From NCBI RefSeq assembly GCF_014646255.1, contig NZ_BMNC01000002.1:432140-496139 (forward strand): a stretch of 64,000 bases of DNA. The letters run 5' to 3'. This DNA is from Lentzea pudingi. Its GTDB lineage: Bacteria > Actinomycetota > Actinomycetes > Mycobacteriales > Pseudonocardiaceae. Positions 1-11,612 of the stretch are shown in pieces. The first letter of the stretch is position 1. Each line of letters opens with the position of its first letter. A program made the position numbers and the translations under genes. The notes under the pieces are model-generated. The model saw only the letters and a list, made by a program, of their open reading frames with translations. It ran no database searches and was not told the origin of the DNA.

Positions 1-72
1 CCGATATGGGGGCGGGGGGCCCACGCCGCGATGCACCCGTCTGACCGCCGGGAAACGCCACGAAGGTTTGTG

Positions 73-87
73 GTCCACACACTGGAC
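73..87. promoter_or_regulatory. Inverted repeat upstream of glgE
   Basis: A 5-bp inverted repeat (GTCCA-N5-TGGAC) lies about 140 bases before the glgE start in an otherwise featureless leader. It could be an operator for the operon, but the arms are short and there is no second copy to support it. No convincing -35/-10 pair was found in bases 1-224. Confidence 0.2.
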
Positions 88-224
88 ACGATCAGCGCCC
101 GAGGTGTGCGATCGACGGTGTCGGGGTACGGACTTGGATGGGGTAACCCGATGTCAGGCGGCTTGATCGAGCAAGGCAGGATTTGACGCATCAACGCGAA
201 GCGACACGGCGAAGGGCGCTGCCG

Positions 225-2201
225 ATGAGCGGACGGCTCGGTATCGACGACGTGACCCCGGTGGTGTCGGCTGGCAGATATCCAGCCAAAGCCGTTGTGG
301 GAGAACACATTCCGGTCCAGGCGACGGTGTGGCGCGAGGGGCACGACAAACTCGCGGCGACAGTGAGCTGGCGTGGACCGAACGACCGAGTCGCTCGCCA
401 GACCCGCATGCACGAGGTCGGAGTCGGCCTCGACCGGTGGGGCGCGACGGTGGTTCCGGACCTCGAGGGCGCCTGGACCTTCAGGATCGATGCGTGGAGT
501 GACCCCTGGGGCACCTGGAACCACGCCGTTGAGGTGAAGATCGCGGCGGGGCAGGGTCCCGTTGATCTCGCAAATGACCTTGAAATCGGTGCCTCGCTAC
601 TCGATCGAGTGGCAAGGCGACCCGATAGGCGACAAGAGCGAGCACTTCTCACGTCCGCCGCGGAGGCACTGCGCGACACGGACCGGCCGCTGGCCGAACG
701 CGTCGCGCCGGCGCTGGCCGCCGACGTGCAGAAGGTGATGTTCGAGCACCCTGTGCGCGAGCTGATCACCAAGGGCAGGACGCACAAGATCTGGTGCGAC
801 CGGAAGAAGGCCGCGTTCGGCTCCTGGTACGAGTTCTTCCCGCGCAGCACCGGCGGGATCGACGAGACCGGGCAGGCGGTGCACGGCACGTTCGCCACGG
901 CGACCAAGGAGCTCGACCGGGTCGCGGCGATGGGCTTCGACGTCGTCTACTTCCCGCCGATCCACCCCATCGGCCGGGTCAACCGCAAGGGCCCCAACAA
1001 CACGCTTGTCGCGTCGCCCGAGGACACGGGATCACCGTGGGCCATCGGCGCGGACGAGGGCGGGCACGACGCGATCCACCCGCAGCTCGGCACGATCGAG
1101 GACTTCGACGCGCTCGTCGCGCGTGCGAAGGACCTCGGCCTGGAAGTCGCGCTCGACTTCGCGCTGCAGTGCGCGCCTGACCACCCGTGGGTGCTCAAGC
1201 ACCCGGAGTGGTTCACGACGCAGCCCGACGGCACGATCGCGTACGCCGAGAACCCGCCCAAGAAGTACCAGGACATCTACCCGATCAACTTCGACCTCGA
1301 CCCGCAGGGCCTCTACCACGAGGTGCTGCGCGTGGTGCTCTTCTGGGCCGAGCACGGGGTGCGGATCTTCCGGGTCGACAACCCCCACACCAAGCCGCCG
1401 GACTTCTGGCAGTGGCTGATCTGGAAGGTGAAGGAGGTCTACCCGGACACGCTGTTCCTGGCGGAGGCCTTCACCCGGCCGGCTCGGCTCTACGGCCTGG
1501 CGAAGCTCGGCTTCACCCAGTCCTACACGTACTTCACATGGCGGACGGGCAAGCAGGAGCTGATCGAGTTCGGCGAGGACGTCCGCGACCACTGGGACGA
1601 GGCGCGGCCGAACCTCTTCGTGAACACGCCGGACATCCTGCACGAGTCGCTGCAGCACGGCGGTCCCGGCATGTTCGGGCTCCGCGCGGCACTCGCGGCC
1701 ACGCTCTCCCCCACGTGGGGTGTGTACAGCGGCTACGAGCTGTTCGAGCACGAGGCTGTGAAGCCCGGCAGCGAGGAGTACCTGAACTCCGAGAAGTACC
1801 AGTTGCGGCCACGCGACTACGCCCGTGCACTGGCGGACGGGCGCAGTCTCGAACCGTGGCTGCGCAAGCTGAACCACATCCGCAAGGCGCATCCGGCGCT
1901 CCAGCAGATGCGCACGCTGAAGTTCCAGAGCATCGAGAACGACGCGTTGGTCGCCTTCTCGAAGCGTGATCCGGAGTCCGGCGACACGGTCGTGGTCGTC
2001 GTCAGCCTCGACCCGAACAACGCGCAGGAGGGGACGCTGTACCTCGACCTGCCCGAACTCGGGTTCGACTGGCACGAGCGCGTGATCGCGCACGACGAGG
2101 TCACCGGCGAGACGTGGGACTGGGGACAGGCCAACTACGTCCGTCTCGAACCATGGCGTGCCACGGCACACGTCGTGGGCCTCCAGCGCCGCTTCAGCTG
2201 A
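225..2201 (+). CDS. glgE: Alpha-1,4-glucan:maltose-1-phosphate maltosyltransferase GlgE
   Basis: GH13_3 maltosyltransferase that transfers maltose from alpha-maltose-1-phosphate to the non-reducing end of cytosolic alpha-1,4-glucan. The 658-residue protein has the usual N-terminal domain (opening [13 protein letters not shown]) and a (beta/alpha)8 barrel. The visible GlgE catalytic residues are Asp385 in RVDNPHTKP (nucleophile), Glu414 in LAEAFTRP (acid/base) and Asp470 in NTPDIL. I chose the ATG because GAAGGG lies just upstream and the family starts there; the open frame runs 14 codons further back to a TTG. It is the first gene of a four-gene operon with treS, mak and glgB. Identification is by motif and operon context and is firm. 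Confidence 0.97.
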   Translation: MSGRLGIDDVTPVVSAGRYPAKAVVGEHIPVQATVWREGHDKLAATVSWRGPNDRVARQTRMHEVGVGLDRWGATVVPDLEGAWTFRIDAWSDPWGTWNHAVEVKIAAGQGPVDLANDLEIGASLLDRVARRPDRRQERALLTSAAEALRDTDRPLAERVAPALAADVQKVMFEHPVRELITKGRTHKIWCDRKKAAFGSWYEFFPRSTGGIDETGQAVHGTFATATKELDRVAAMGFDVVYFPPIHPIGRVNRKGPNNTLVASPEDTGSPWAIGADEGGHDAIHPQLGTIEDFDALVARAKDLGLEVALDFALQCAPDHPWVLKHPEWFTTQPDGTIAYAENPPKKYQDIYPINFDLDPQGLYHEVLRVVLFWAEHGVRIFRVDNPHTKPPDFWQWLIWKVKEVYPDTLFLAEAFTRPARLYGLAKLGFTQSYTYFTWRTGKQELIEFGEDVRDHWDEARPNLFVNTPDILHESLQHGGPGMFGLRAALAATLSPTWGVYSGYELFEHEAVKPGSEEYLNSEKYQLRPRDYARALADGRSLEPWLRKLNHIRKAHPALQQMRTLKFQSIENDALVAFSKRDPESGDTVVVVVSLDPNNAQEGTLYLDLPELGFDWHERVIAHDEVTGETWDWGQANYVRLEPWRATAHVVGLQRRFS

Positions 2202-2233
2202 TCAACCGCTCAACCCCCGACGAGGTGGGAACC

Positions 2234-4039
<1,806 letters not shown>

Positions 4040-4043
4040 ACGC

Positions 4044-5354
4044 GTGACGGATCCCCACGAGCTTGTCGACAAGCTGGTCGCCTCACTGCCCGATCTGCTC
4101 CCGGCCGCACGGTGGTTCGGCGGCAAGGACAAGCCCATCACGGCCGTCCGTCCACTGAGGACGACGGTGGTGGACGGAGACCTCGTGCACGTGGTGTTCC
4201 AGGTCGAACAGCCCGGCCGCACCGAGAGCTACCAGGGCGCGCTGAGCCTGAGCACCGGTGAGTGGGACGTGCTGCTCGACCCCGAGCACAACGGCGTCCT
4301 GCTCGACCGGATCGCGTCCGGGCACGAGGTCGACGGCATCACCTTCGCGCACGAACCGGGCACGGAACTGCGCTCGGGCCTGCGCGGGCGGCCGATCGGC
4401 GTCGAGCAGTCCAACACGTCGCTGATCTACGGCCAGCAGTACATCCTGAAGATCTTCCGCAAGCTCGCGGCCGGCGAGAACCGCGACCTGACGATGCACC
4501 GCGCGTTGCGCTCGGTCGGCTGCGAGCACATCGCGCTGCCGCTGGGCTCGATCTCCACGGTGCTGGACGGCCAGCAGGTCACCCTCGCGATGCTGCAGGA
4601 GTTCCTGCCGGACGCGGTCGAGGGCTGGGACATGGCCAAGACCTCGGTGCGCGACCTGATGGCCGAGGCCGACCTGCACGCGTTCGAGGTCGGCGGCGAC
4701 TTCGCCGGCGAGGCGCAACGCCTGGGCCACGCGGTCGCGAAGGTGCACGCCGACCTGGCCGAGGCGCTGGGCACGCGGATCGCCGACGAGGACGCGATCT
4801 CGAAGGCCATCGAGGGCATGCAGCGGCGACTGGGCGTCGTGCTGGAGTCCGTGCCGGAACTGGGCCGCTACGAGGTCCCGTTGCGCGCCGCGTTCGAGGA
4901 GGCACGCCACCACATCGGCGCGATCCCGATCCAGCACATCCACGGCGACCTGCACCTCGGTCAGGTGCTGCGGACCGTGCACGGCTGGCTGCTGATCGAC
5001 TTCGAGGGCGAGCCGGCGGCGAAGGTCGAGGACCGGCTCGCGCTGCGGTCGCCGCTGCGCGACGTGGCGGGGATGCTGAGGTCGTTCGACTACGCGGCAC
5101 GGCAGCTGCTCGTCGGCCAGCCCGACGACGACCAGCTCGCCTACCGCGCGATGGAGTGGACGAAGCGCAACCGGGCCGCGTTCTGCGACGGGTACGCCGA
5201 GGTGGCGGGCGACCCGCGCGACCACGCGCACCTGCTGCGCGCTTTCGAGCTGGACAAGGCGGTCTACGAGGTCGCTTACGAGCACGCCAACAGGCCGGAG
5301 TGGTTGACGGTTCCGCTGTCGTCGATCGCCCGGATGACTTCTGGAGGGAACTGA
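4044..5354 (+). CDS. mak: Maltokinase Mak (Pep2)
   Basis: ATP-dependent maltokinase making alpha-maltose-1-phosphate, the donor used by GlgE. The 436-residue protein has the family N-terminal cap containing AARWFGGKD, and an APH-like kinase core with the catalytic-loop motif [12 protein letters not shown] followed by the metal-binding LIDFEGEP. The GTG start lies 4 bases after the treS stop with GAGGTGAA as ribosome-binding site. Length and position between treS and glgB match the standard actinobacterial arrangement. Nothing looks truncated. Confidence 0.95.
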   Translation: MTDPHELVDKLVASLPDLLPAARWFGGKDKPITAVRPLRTTVVDGDLVHVVFQVEQPGRTESYQGALSLSTGEWDVLLDPEHNGVLLDRIASGHEVDGITFAHEPGTELRSGLRGRPIGVEQSNTSLIYGQQYILKIFRKLAAGENRDLTMHRALRSVGCEHIALPLGSISTVLDGQQVTLAMLQEFLPDAVEGWDMAKTSVRDLMAEADLHAFEVGGDFAGEAQRLGHAVAKVHADLAEALGTRIADEDAISKAIEGMQRRLGVVLESVPELGRYEVPLRAAFEEARHHIGAIPIQHIHGDLHLGQVLRTVHGWLLIDFEGEPAAKVEDRLALRSPLRDVAGMLRSFDYAARQLLVGQPDDDQLAYRAMEWTKRNRAAFCDGYAEVAGDPRDHAHLLRAFELDKAVYEVAYEHANRPEWLTVPLSSIARMTSGGN

Positions 5355-5356
5355 GC

Positions 5357-7531
5357 GTGAAGGCCGACCTGGACCGACTCCTGTCAGGTGCGCACCACGA
5401 CCCGCACTCGGTGCTGGGTGTGCACTCCGTCGGCGACCAGGTGATCGCGCGGGCCCTGCGGCCAGGCGCGACGTCGGTCGCGGTGGCGTGGGGCGACAAG
5501 CAGGTCGAACTGCCCCGCATCGCCGACGCCCTGTTCGAGGGCGAGCTGCCCGAGGTCCCCGGCGACTACCGGCTGCTGGTGAAGTACGACGGCGGTCCGG
5601 CGATCGAGGTCGACGACCCGTACCGGTGGCTCCCGACCGTGGGCGAGCTGGACCTGCACCTGATCGGCGAGGGCCGGCACGAACGGCTCTGGGACGTCCT
5701 CGGCGCACACGTCCGCTGCTACGAAACGGCTTCCGGTGACGTCACCGGTGTCTCGTTCGCGGTGTGGGCGCCGAACGCCCGCGGCGTGCGCGTGACGGGC
5801 GACTTCGACGGCTGGGACGGGCGCGCGAACCCGTTGCGCTCCATGGGTTCCAGCGGCGTGTGGGAAGTGTTCCTGCCGAACGTCGTGGTGGGGTCGCGGT
5901 ACAAGTTCCGCATCCTCGGCCAGGACGGGATCTGGCACGAGAAGGCCGACCCGATGGCGTTCGCCACGGAGGTCCCGCCGCAGACGGCCTCGGTCGTCAC
6001 GCGGTCGGAGTACGAGTGGCAGGACGCGGAGTGGGAGGCCCGGCGCGAGGCCACGAACTGGGCGAACGCGCCGATGTCGACCTACGAGGTGCACCTCGGT
6101 TCGTGGAAGCCCGGCCTGAGCTACCGGGAGCTCGCCGTCGAGCTCGCGGACTACTGCGAGGACATGGGCTTCACGCACATCGAGATGCTGCCGGTGGCCG
6201 AGCACCCGTTCGGTGGTTCGTGGGGCTACCAGGTCACCTCGTACTACGCGCCGACCTCGCGGTTCGGCACGCCGGACGACTTCCGGTTCTTCGTCGACAC
6301 GCTGCACCAGCGCGGCATCGGCGTGCTGGTCGACTGGGTGCCCGCGCACTTCCCGAAGGACGCCTGGGCGCTCGCGAAGTTCGACGGCACGCCGCTGTAC
6401 GAGCACGCCGACCCGCGCCGCGGTGAGCAGCTCGACTGGGGCACGTACGTCTTCGACTTCGGGCGCAACGAGGTCCGGAACTTCCTGGTGGCGAACGCGC
6501 TGTACTGGATCGAGGAGTTCCACCTCGACGGCCTGCGCGTGGACGCCGTCGCGTCGATGCTCTACCTCGACTACTCGCGGCCGGCGGACCAGTGGCTGCC
6601 CAACGAGTTCGGTGGCCGGGAGAACCTCGACGCGGTGCGGTTCCTGCAGGAGCTGAACGCGACGGTCTACAAGCGGCACCCCGGTGTGGTCATGATCGCC
6701 GAGGAGTCGACGGCGTGGCCGGGCGTCACGCGGCCGACGCACCTGGGCGGGCTCGGGTTCGGCTTCAAGTGGAACATGGGCTGGATGCACGACACGCTGC
6801 ACTACCTGTCGCGTGAGCCGATCCACCGGGCGTTCCACCACAACGAGATGACGTTCTCGCTGGTGTACGCGTGGAGCGAGAACTTCGTGCTGCCGCTCTC
6901 GCACGACGAGGTGGTGCACGGCAAGGGCTCGCTGTGGCAGCGGATGCCGGGCGACGACTGGAACAAGGCCGCCGGCGTGCGGTCGCTGCTCGCGTTCATG
7001 TGGGCGCATCCGGGCAAGCAGCTGCTGTTCATGGGCGGCGAGTTCGGTCAGCGGCAGGAGTGGTCGGAGTCGCGGTCGCTCGACTGGCACCTGGTCGAGC
7101 AGGAGCCGTTGCACCAGGGCATCCAGTCGCTGATGCGCGACCTGAACTCGGTGTACAAGACGGCGGCGGCGTTGTTCTCGCACGACGTGACGCCGGAGGG
7201 GTTCCAGTGGATCGACGCGAACGACTCGGGCGGCAACGTCCTGTCGTTCCTGCGGATCGGTGAGGACGACTCGACGCTCGCCTGCGTGGCGAACTTCTCC
7301 GGGTCGCCGCACCACGACTACCGGGTCGGTCTGCCGTCCGCCGGACGCTGGAAGGAGCTCGTGAACACCGACGCCGCGCACTACGGCGGTTCGGGCGTGG
7401 GCAACCTCGGTGGCGTCGAGGCCGAGGCCAAGCCGTGGCACGGGCGGCCGTACTCAGCGATCCTGCAGCTGCCGCCCTCGGGCGTGCTGTGGCTGGTCCC
7501 CGACCCGGTGACCGAGATCGAGACCCTCTGA
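5357..7531 (+). CDS. glgB: 1,4-alpha-glucan branching enzyme GlgB
   Basis: GH13_9 enzyme that introduces alpha-1,6 branches into the glucan extended by GlgE. The 724-residue protein has an N-terminal region ending in CBM48 ([20 protein letters not shown]), then the catalytic barrel with the nucleophile region [17 protein letters not shown], acid/base [10 protein letters not shown] and [14 protein letters not shown] chose the GTG two bases after the mak stop, with GGAGGGAACTGAGC as ribosome-binding site; the same frame is open for another 365 codons inside mak, but that is a GC-bias artefact. The last 78 bases overlap the end of a convergent gene. Confidence 0.96.
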   Translation: MKADLDRLLSGAHHDPHSVLGVHSVGDQVIARALRPGATSVAVAWGDKQVELPRIADALFEGELPEVPGDYRLLVKYDGGPAIEVDDPYRWLPTVGELDLHLIGEGRHERLWDVLGAHVRCYETASGDVTGVSFAVWAPNARGVRVTGDFDGWDGRANPLRSMGSSGVWEVFLPNVVVGSRYKFRILGQDGIWHEKADPMAFATEVPPQTASVVTRSEYEWQDAEWEARREATNWANAPMSTYEVHLGSWKPGLSYRELAVELADYCEDMGFTHIEMLPVAEHPFGGSWGYQVTSYYAPTSRFGTPDDFRFFVDTLHQRGIGVLVDWVPAHFPKDAWALAKFDGTPLYEHADPRRGEQLDWGTYVFDFGRNEVRNFLVANALYWIEEFHLDGLRVDAVASMLYLDYSRPADQWLPNEFGGRENLDAVRFLQELNATVYKRHPGVVMIAEESTAWPGVTRPTHLGGLGFGFKWNMGWMHDTLHYLSREPIHRAFHHNEMTFSLVYAWSENFVLPLSHDEVVHGKGSLWQRMPGDDWNKAAGVRSLLAFMWAHPGKQLLFMGGEFGQRQEWSESRSLDWHLVEQEPLHQGIQSLMRDLNSVYKTAAALFSHDVTPEGFQWIDANDSGGNVLSFLRIGEDDSTLACVANFSGSPHHDYRVGLPSAGRWKELVNTDAAHYGGSGVGNLGGVEAEAKPWHGRPYSAILQLPPSGVLWLVPDPVTEIETL

Positions 7532-8128
7532 CCTGTCGGGCAGTGCCCCGTTCCAGTACAGGGCGCCGGTCACCGTCACGGGACCGGCGCCCTCGCACGT
7601 GCGGACCACCTGTTCCTCCAGGTCGAACGGCTCTCCGCAGCCGGTGATCCTCAGGCCGGTCAACGGTTCGCTGCCGGTGTTGGTGATCGTGACGGTGCCC
7701 GGGTCGCGCCTGACCTCGTAGGCGGACACCCGGAGGAACACGCAGCTCCAGCGGATCTCCGTGCTCGTGGTGGCGAAGAACCGGACGGTGGCGGCGTCAC
7801 GCGGTGCGACCATGCCGTAACTGTTCTGGCGCTTCGGTTCTCTGGTGACCGGCCGCAGCGCGTAGGTCCGTCCGGTCTGCACGCCAGCGCGGTCGAAGAA
7901 CCGCAGGCCGGTCGCCGTCGCAGGCCCCGGCCTGCGGCTACCCGCCCAGACGGACAGGTCGTAGACGCCTCCCGGGACCACGTCCAGCGCCCAGTCGGCG
8001 GTGCCGGGCCCGGTGATCATGCCCACGCGCGGTTCCGGGGCGATGCCACCGGTGCAACCGGGCATGGTCGGATCGGCCCCGGTCGGAGGGCCCAACAGCA
8101 GCAACGCGGCGCAGAACCATTCCCGCAC
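7454..8128 (-). CDS. Predicted secreted protein, adhesin-type repeat domain
   Basis: Unrecognised 224-residue protein. It starts with a short charged stretch and hydrophobic segment ([12 protein letters not shown]) that looks like a signal peptide. The middle reads as a beta-rich carbohydrate-binding-like or prealbumin-like segment ([14 protein letters not shown]). Towards the end [16 protein letters not shown] followed by a cysteine pair is typical of DUF11/DUF7507-type surface repeats. The final 26 codons run antisense into glgB, so the true C-terminus may be shorter through a sequencing or frameshift difference. The GTG start has no obvious ribosome-binding site; the frame is open 121 codons further upstream. 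Function is not assigned. Confidence 0.55.
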   Translation of the reverse strand: MREWFCAALLLLGPPTGADPTMPGCTGGIAPEPRVGMITGPGTADWALDVVPGGVYDLSVWAGSRRPGPATATGLRFFDRAGVQTGRTYALRPVTREPKRQNSYGMVAPRDAATVRFFATTSTEIRWSCVFLRVSAYEVRRDPGTVTITNTGSEPLTGLRITGCGEPFDLEEQVVRTCEGAGPVTVTGALYWNGALPDRSEGLDLGHRVGDQPQHARGRQLQDR

Positions 8129-8261
8129 GAAGGGAAATGTAAGTCGATCGGGCGACTCCAGCCCGGTGAACCTGATCAGGCCGCCGCACGTTGCCCCTTG
8201 TATGCGCCTGACTTGGACGACAAGGACGCCCCCAGAGCCGGCCGGCAGGCACAATGGTTCC

Positions 8262-9632
8262 ATGCGGCACAAGAGCATCGCGCTGATGGTCGTCACCGCC
8301 CTGCTCGCCGCAGGGTGCACCGCCCAGGTCCCGGGGCGTCCTCGCGCCGCCAAGGTGGTGAAGAAGGAAGCGTCCACCACCACCATCCAGGTGCGCGGCA
8401 CGGACAACGGGCCGATCGACAAGCTCGCCGCCACCGCGCTGACGGACATCGACGAGTTCTGGAAGGACTCCTTCCAGTCGACGTTCAACAAGTCCTGGAA
8501 GCCGCTGGCCGGTGGTTACTTCTCGGTCGACACGGCCGACGCCGCCGCGAAGCCGCCGCCGTGCACGCAGAAGGCGTCGGACGTGGAGGGCAACGCGTTC
8601 TACTGCCCGGCCGCCGACGCGATCGCCTGGGACCGGGCGTCCCTGCTGCCGGTGCTGCAGGACCGCTTCGGCGAGGCGGCCGTGGTCGTCGTCCTCGCGC
8701 ACGAGGTCGGCCACGCCGTGCAGAACCGCATGGGCATCACGCCCGAGGCGGAGCGCCGCGAGCCGGAGAAGTACCCGACGATCCTCACCGAGGCCCAGGC
8801 CGACTGCTTCGCCGGTGCGTTCATCCGCAACGTGGCGGACGGCAAGTCGCAGCGCCTCGACATCAACGCGGACGCCCTGGACAAGGCGCTGGGCGCGCTG
8901 ATCACGTTCCGCGACCCGGTCGGCACCTCCCCGGAGGACGAGCAGGCGCACGGCAGCGCGTTCGACCGCGTGGCGGCGTTCCAGGACGGCTACGAGCAGG
9001 GCACGAAGTTCTGCGCGCAGATGTCGGTGCAGAACCGCCAGTTCACGCAGCGCGCGTTCACCAGCGTCAAGGACCGCGCGAACGGCGGCAACCTGCCGTT
9101 CGACGACATGCTCGAAGCCGTCACGCCCGACCTCGACGGCTTCTTCAAGAACCTCGCGACGACCGCCGGCAAGACCTGGCCCTCGCCGCGCGCCGAGGCG
9201 TCCCAGACCGAACCGGACTGCTCCGGTGACCAGGGCCCCGTCGCGTACTGCCCGGCGGACAAGACGATCAAGATCGACACGAAGGACGAGCTGCCCGCCC
9301 TGCACAAGGACGAGGGCGACTACGCGACGGGCACGCTGATCGCCACCAGGTACGCGATGGCCGAACTGGCCGTGCTGGGCAAGCCGATCGAGGGCGAGGA
9401 CGCCTCCGCGGCGGCGTTGTGCCTGGCCGGGGCGTACACGGGCGCGGTGTTCCAGCGGCAGGACGGGTTCGGGCTGTCCCCAGGCGACTTCGACGAGGCC
9501 GTGACGGTGTTGCTGAAGTACGACTACGCGGCGCGGGACGCGAAGGGGCAGAACCCGGTGGATCCGGGGTTCGAGCGGGTGGCCCGGTTCCGCGAGGGCG
9601 TGTTCGAGGGCGCGAAGAAGTGCGGCGTCTGA
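8262..9632 (+). CDS. HExxH lipoprotein, neutral zinc metallopeptidase-like, two-lobed
   Basis: Predicted lipoprotein of 456 residues; the signal peptide ends in lipobox LLAAGC. The first lobe matches the putative neutral zinc metallopeptidase family (PF04228-like): His147 and His151 with Glu148 in AHEVGHAVQ, then AQADCFAGAF and AHGSAFDRVAAFQDGY. The second lobe repeats the same landmarks (a CPADKTIKID strand, LCLAGAY, LSPGDFDEAV, FERVARFREG) but has no HExxH, suggesting an internal duplication with an inactive half. A paralogue lies about 3.3 kb downstream. The ATG was chosen because it gives the signal peptide; the frame is open 87 codons further upstream. Substrate is unknown; it should act outside the membrane. 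Confidence 0.85.
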   Translation: MRHKSIALMVVTALLAAGCTAQVPGRPRAAKVVKKEASTTTIQVRGTDNGPIDKLAATALTDIDEFWKDSFQSTFNKSWKPLAGGYFSVDTADAAAKPPPCTQKASDVEGNAFYCPAADAIAWDRASLLPVLQDRFGEAAVVVVLAHEVGHAVQNRMGITPEAERREPEKYPTILTEAQADCFAGAFIRNVADGKSQRLDINADALDKALGALITFRDPVGTSPEDEQAHGSAFDRVAAFQDGYEQGTKFCAQMSVQNRQFTQRAFTSVKDRANGGNLPFDDMLEAVTPDLDGFFKNLATTAGKTWPSPRAEASQTEPDCSGDQGPVAYCPADKTIKIDTKDELPALHKDEGDYATGTLIATRYAMAELAVLGKPIEGEDASAAALCLAGAYTGAVFQRQDGFGLSPGDFDEAVTVLLKYDYAARDAKGQNPVDPGFERVARFREGVFEGAKKCGV

Positions 9633-9650
9633 CGCTGTAGCGGACGAGCG

Positions 9651-9686
9651 GAAGCCCGCACCGGCTCGAGGCCAGGTGCGGGCTTC
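9651..9686. terminator. Bidirectional hairpin terminator
   Basis: Perfect 12-bp stem (GAAGCCCGCACC with its complement) and 12-base loop between two convergent genes. Its right arm covers the last two bases of the opposing reading frame. Suited to terminate both transcripts. Confidence 0.75.
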
Positions 9687-10398
9687 AGCGCCTTGCGACC
9701 GGAGCCTGGTCGGATACCACGGAGATCCGCGCGCCCGGGATCTTCAGCGTTCCGCCGATCAGGTCCGTGTTGCGCACCGTGACCTCGGTGAAGGTCGCGA
9801 ACGGCACGTTCAGCGGCGGTGGGTGTGCCGCCGTGTAGTCCACCGGGATCTTGATCCCGAGGATGTCCAGGTTGCCCTTGAGCTGGACCGTGAACAGTTC
9901 GATGCGCCCTGGTGACACCGTGGACGTGCTGCCCGGCCGTGCCGCGGTGATCAGCCTGACGCCCGGTGAGATCTCACCGGACTGCACCAGGTCCTTGATC
10001 TTCATGTCGTTCGCCGTGAACTTCAGGACCTTGACGACCTGCCCCTTGACCAGTGCGTCGACGACCCCGACGAAGTCGAGTCCACCGAGTTCGAGCCGGG
10101 ACGCCGTCAGGGTCCACTCCCGCCCTCCCACCGCCACCGGGGCAGGGGCCGGTGGCGGAGGCGCGGGTGTCGAGGTCGGTTGCGTGCCGGTCGGTTCGGC
10201 CGGCACGGAGGACGACGACGACACCGGCGGTGGGGTGGCACTGGTGCTCGACACGGGCGGCGGCTCCGACGTGGTGCTGGTCGGGGCCGGTGAGCTGCTG
10301 CTGGGACCGGACGACGGCGGTGGCTCGGTGCTCGACGGCGGTTGCAGCGCCAGCACCGCGACCATCGCCACGGCGGTCAGCGGCTGTGTTCGCATCAT
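9685..10398 (-). CDS. Secreted Pro/Ser/Thr-linker protein, third gene of DUF6230-DUF6114 operon
   Basis: Predicted exported protein of 237 residues: signal peptide (AVAMVAVLAL), a linker of roughly 70 residues almost entirely Pro, Ser, Thr and Glu, then a beta-rich domain of about 140 residues beginning REWTLTASRLELGGL. That domain has the alternating pattern of the DUF6230 protein encoded two genes upstream (compare LKFTANDMKI here with IRFKGMNLTI there), so it may be a distant relative. The start overlaps the stop of the upstream gene in an ATGA, implying translational coupling. The next codon is also ATG, so the start could be one codon later. The linker suggests it crosses the cell wall. 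Function unknown. Confidence 0.75.
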   Translation of the reverse strand: MMRTQPLTAVAMVAVLALQPPSSTEPPPSSGPSSSSPAPTSTTSEPPPVSSTSATPPPVSSSSSVPAEPTGTQPTSTPAPPPPAPAPVAVGGREWTLTASRLELGGLDFVGVVDALVKGQVVKVLKFTANDMKIKDLVQSGEISPGVRLITAARPGSTSTVSPGRIELFTVQLKGNLDILGIKIPVDYTAAHPPPLNVPFATFTEVTVRNTDLIGGTLKIPGARISVVSDQAPVARR

Positions 10399-10850
10399 GT
10401 GGGGTGAACCCTCTGGGTCGTCTCCGGCTCTGGTTCCGCGTTCTCCTCCCGTGCCTTCTTCGACCCCTTCGCCTCCTTCGGCGTCTTGGGCTCGGTCGTC
10501 CACGCCAGGGCGAGTGCGCCGCCGAGCAGGCTCAGGACGGTGCCGACCACGAAGCCACCGAGGTTGGTCACGACGATCGCGACCAGCGACAGCAGCACCG
10601 TGACGATGCCCGCCGCCAGCCGGAACTTGGGCTGCAGCCACAACGCGGCCGCGCAGATCCACAACAGCACGCTGATGAGCAGCGCCGACACGCCGCCGAG
10701 CGTCTGGATGGAGATCATCATGTCGCCGAACTTCAGATTGGCGAACGGCGGGAACACGATGACGAGCCCGCCCAGGGCGACGAAGAGACCGGCCCAGAAG
10801 GGCCGGTCACGTCGCCACGCGGTGAAGCCGCGCCAGAACCTCAGAAGCAC
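10395..10850 (-). CDS. DUF6114 family integral membrane protein
   Basis: Small membrane protein of 151 residues with four hydrophobic segments (opening around FWAGLFVALGGLVIVFPP) and a charged cytosolic C-terminal tail rich in Lys, Glu and Pro. Sequence and genomic pairing match the DUF6114 family, found next to DUF6230 in actinomycetes; no function is established. The GTG start lies within the last 10 bases of the DUF6230 gene and the stop overlaps the next start, so the three genes look like one coupled operon. Confidence 0.85.
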   Translation of the reverse strand: MLLRFWRGFTAWRRDRPFWAGLFVALGGLVIVFPPFANLKFGDMMISIQTLGGVSALLISVLLWICAAALWLQPKFRLAAGIVTVLLSLVAIVVTNLGGFVVGTVLSLLGGALALAWTTEPKTPKEAKGSKKAREENAEPEPETTQRVHPT

Positions 10851-11431
10851 TCTTGCTTCCCCTGGCGAATGGTCAGGTTCATGCCCTTGAACCTGATGGT
10901 CTGGGCCGTGGTGGCCCAGGCGGTCTGCTTCAGCGAGGTGATGTTCGCCGTGTCAGCCTGCAGACCGAACGAACCCGGAAGGCCCCGCAGGTTCTCCGGC
11001 CCCTTCGTCACCTTGTTCGCGTCGATGCCGATCTCGGGGTTGCCGAGGACCAGGTCACCGGTGAGGTCCGTGAGGTTGACGACCAGGTTGTCGGCGGACA
11101 TGCCGCCCACGCCGTCCGCGGTGATGCGCATCGTCACGTCACCGACGATCGGCATGCCGGGGACGTAGACCGACTGGCAGAACTTGTCGAGCCTCGCCGT
11201 CTTGAACCCGCTGACCGCGACGACGTGCACCTTGCCCGCACCCGCGTCGACACCGCCGAACTGGACGAATCCCTGGCCCGTCAAGTTGTCGGCGGACACC
11301 TTGAAGTTGGTGCCGGACACCGCGAACGAGGCGGCCAGCGCTCCCTGGGACATGCCGAAGAGGAGGACACCGGCGCCGACAGCACCGAAGCCGACCACAC
11401 CGACGAACCGTGCCCAGCGCGTTCTACCCAT
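10841..11431 (-). CDS. DUF6230 family exported protein
   Basis: Exported protein of 196 residues with a clear signal sequence (about residues 8-35, ending near GALAASFAVSG) and a beta-rich body with repeats of the type SADNLxxNLTDLTG. This is the DUF6230 family, sometimes mislabelled cholesterol esterase in databases; no esterase motif is visible. The ATG is preceded by GGAAGGAG at ideal spacing. It leads the DUF6230-DUF6114 operon and diverges from a HExxH lipoprotein gene, so expression may be shared with envelope functions. It contains two cysteines in the mature part that could form a disulfide. Confidence 0.85.
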   Translation of the reverse strand: MGRTRWARFVGVVGFGAVGAGVLLFGMSQGALAASFAVSGTNFKVSADNLTGQGFVQFGGVDAGAGKVHVVAVSGFKTARLDKFCQSVYVPGMPIVGDVTMRITADGVGGMSADNLVVNLTDLTGDLVLGNPEIGIDANKVTKGPENLRGLPGSFGLQADTANITSLKQTAWATTAQTIRFKGMNLTIRQGKQECF

Positions 11432-11527
11432 ACCGCCGAACTCCTTCCACACTGAAGGCCTGCGGGACGGACTGTGCGCCCCGGAACATCGGCAGGACAA
11501 CGAAAACGAGCCCGTGCAGTCTTGAAA

Positions 11528-11543
11528 TCACCCCTGAGGGTGA
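11528..11543. promoter_or_regulatory. Inverted repeat in divergent promoter region
   Basis: Perfect inverted repeat TCACCC-CTGA-GGGTGA in the 181-base gap between the divergent DUF6230 operon and the second HExxH lipoprotein gene. It is well placed to be an operator for one or both; it is too short to be a strong terminator and neither gene ends here. Confidence 0.4.
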
Positions 11544-11612
11544 GACATTTTCACGTTTGGCCGCAGGTACTTGCCGAACGACCTCGAAACGCGCTTAGTA
11601 GGGTCTGACCTC

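Noticed and set aside
4262-5356. A 365-codon upstream extension of the glgB frame
   Set aside because: It lies wholly inside mak in another frame and reads as Arg/Ala/Pro-rich sequence without domains; the GTG at 5357 has a good ribosome-binding site and family-like start.
5384-7441. A 685-codon open frame antisense to glgB (and similar ones antisense to treS, mak and the lipoproteins)
   Set aside because: Composition is that of a GC-rich shadow (Arg/Val/His-rich, no motifs), fully opposite to a strongly supported gene.
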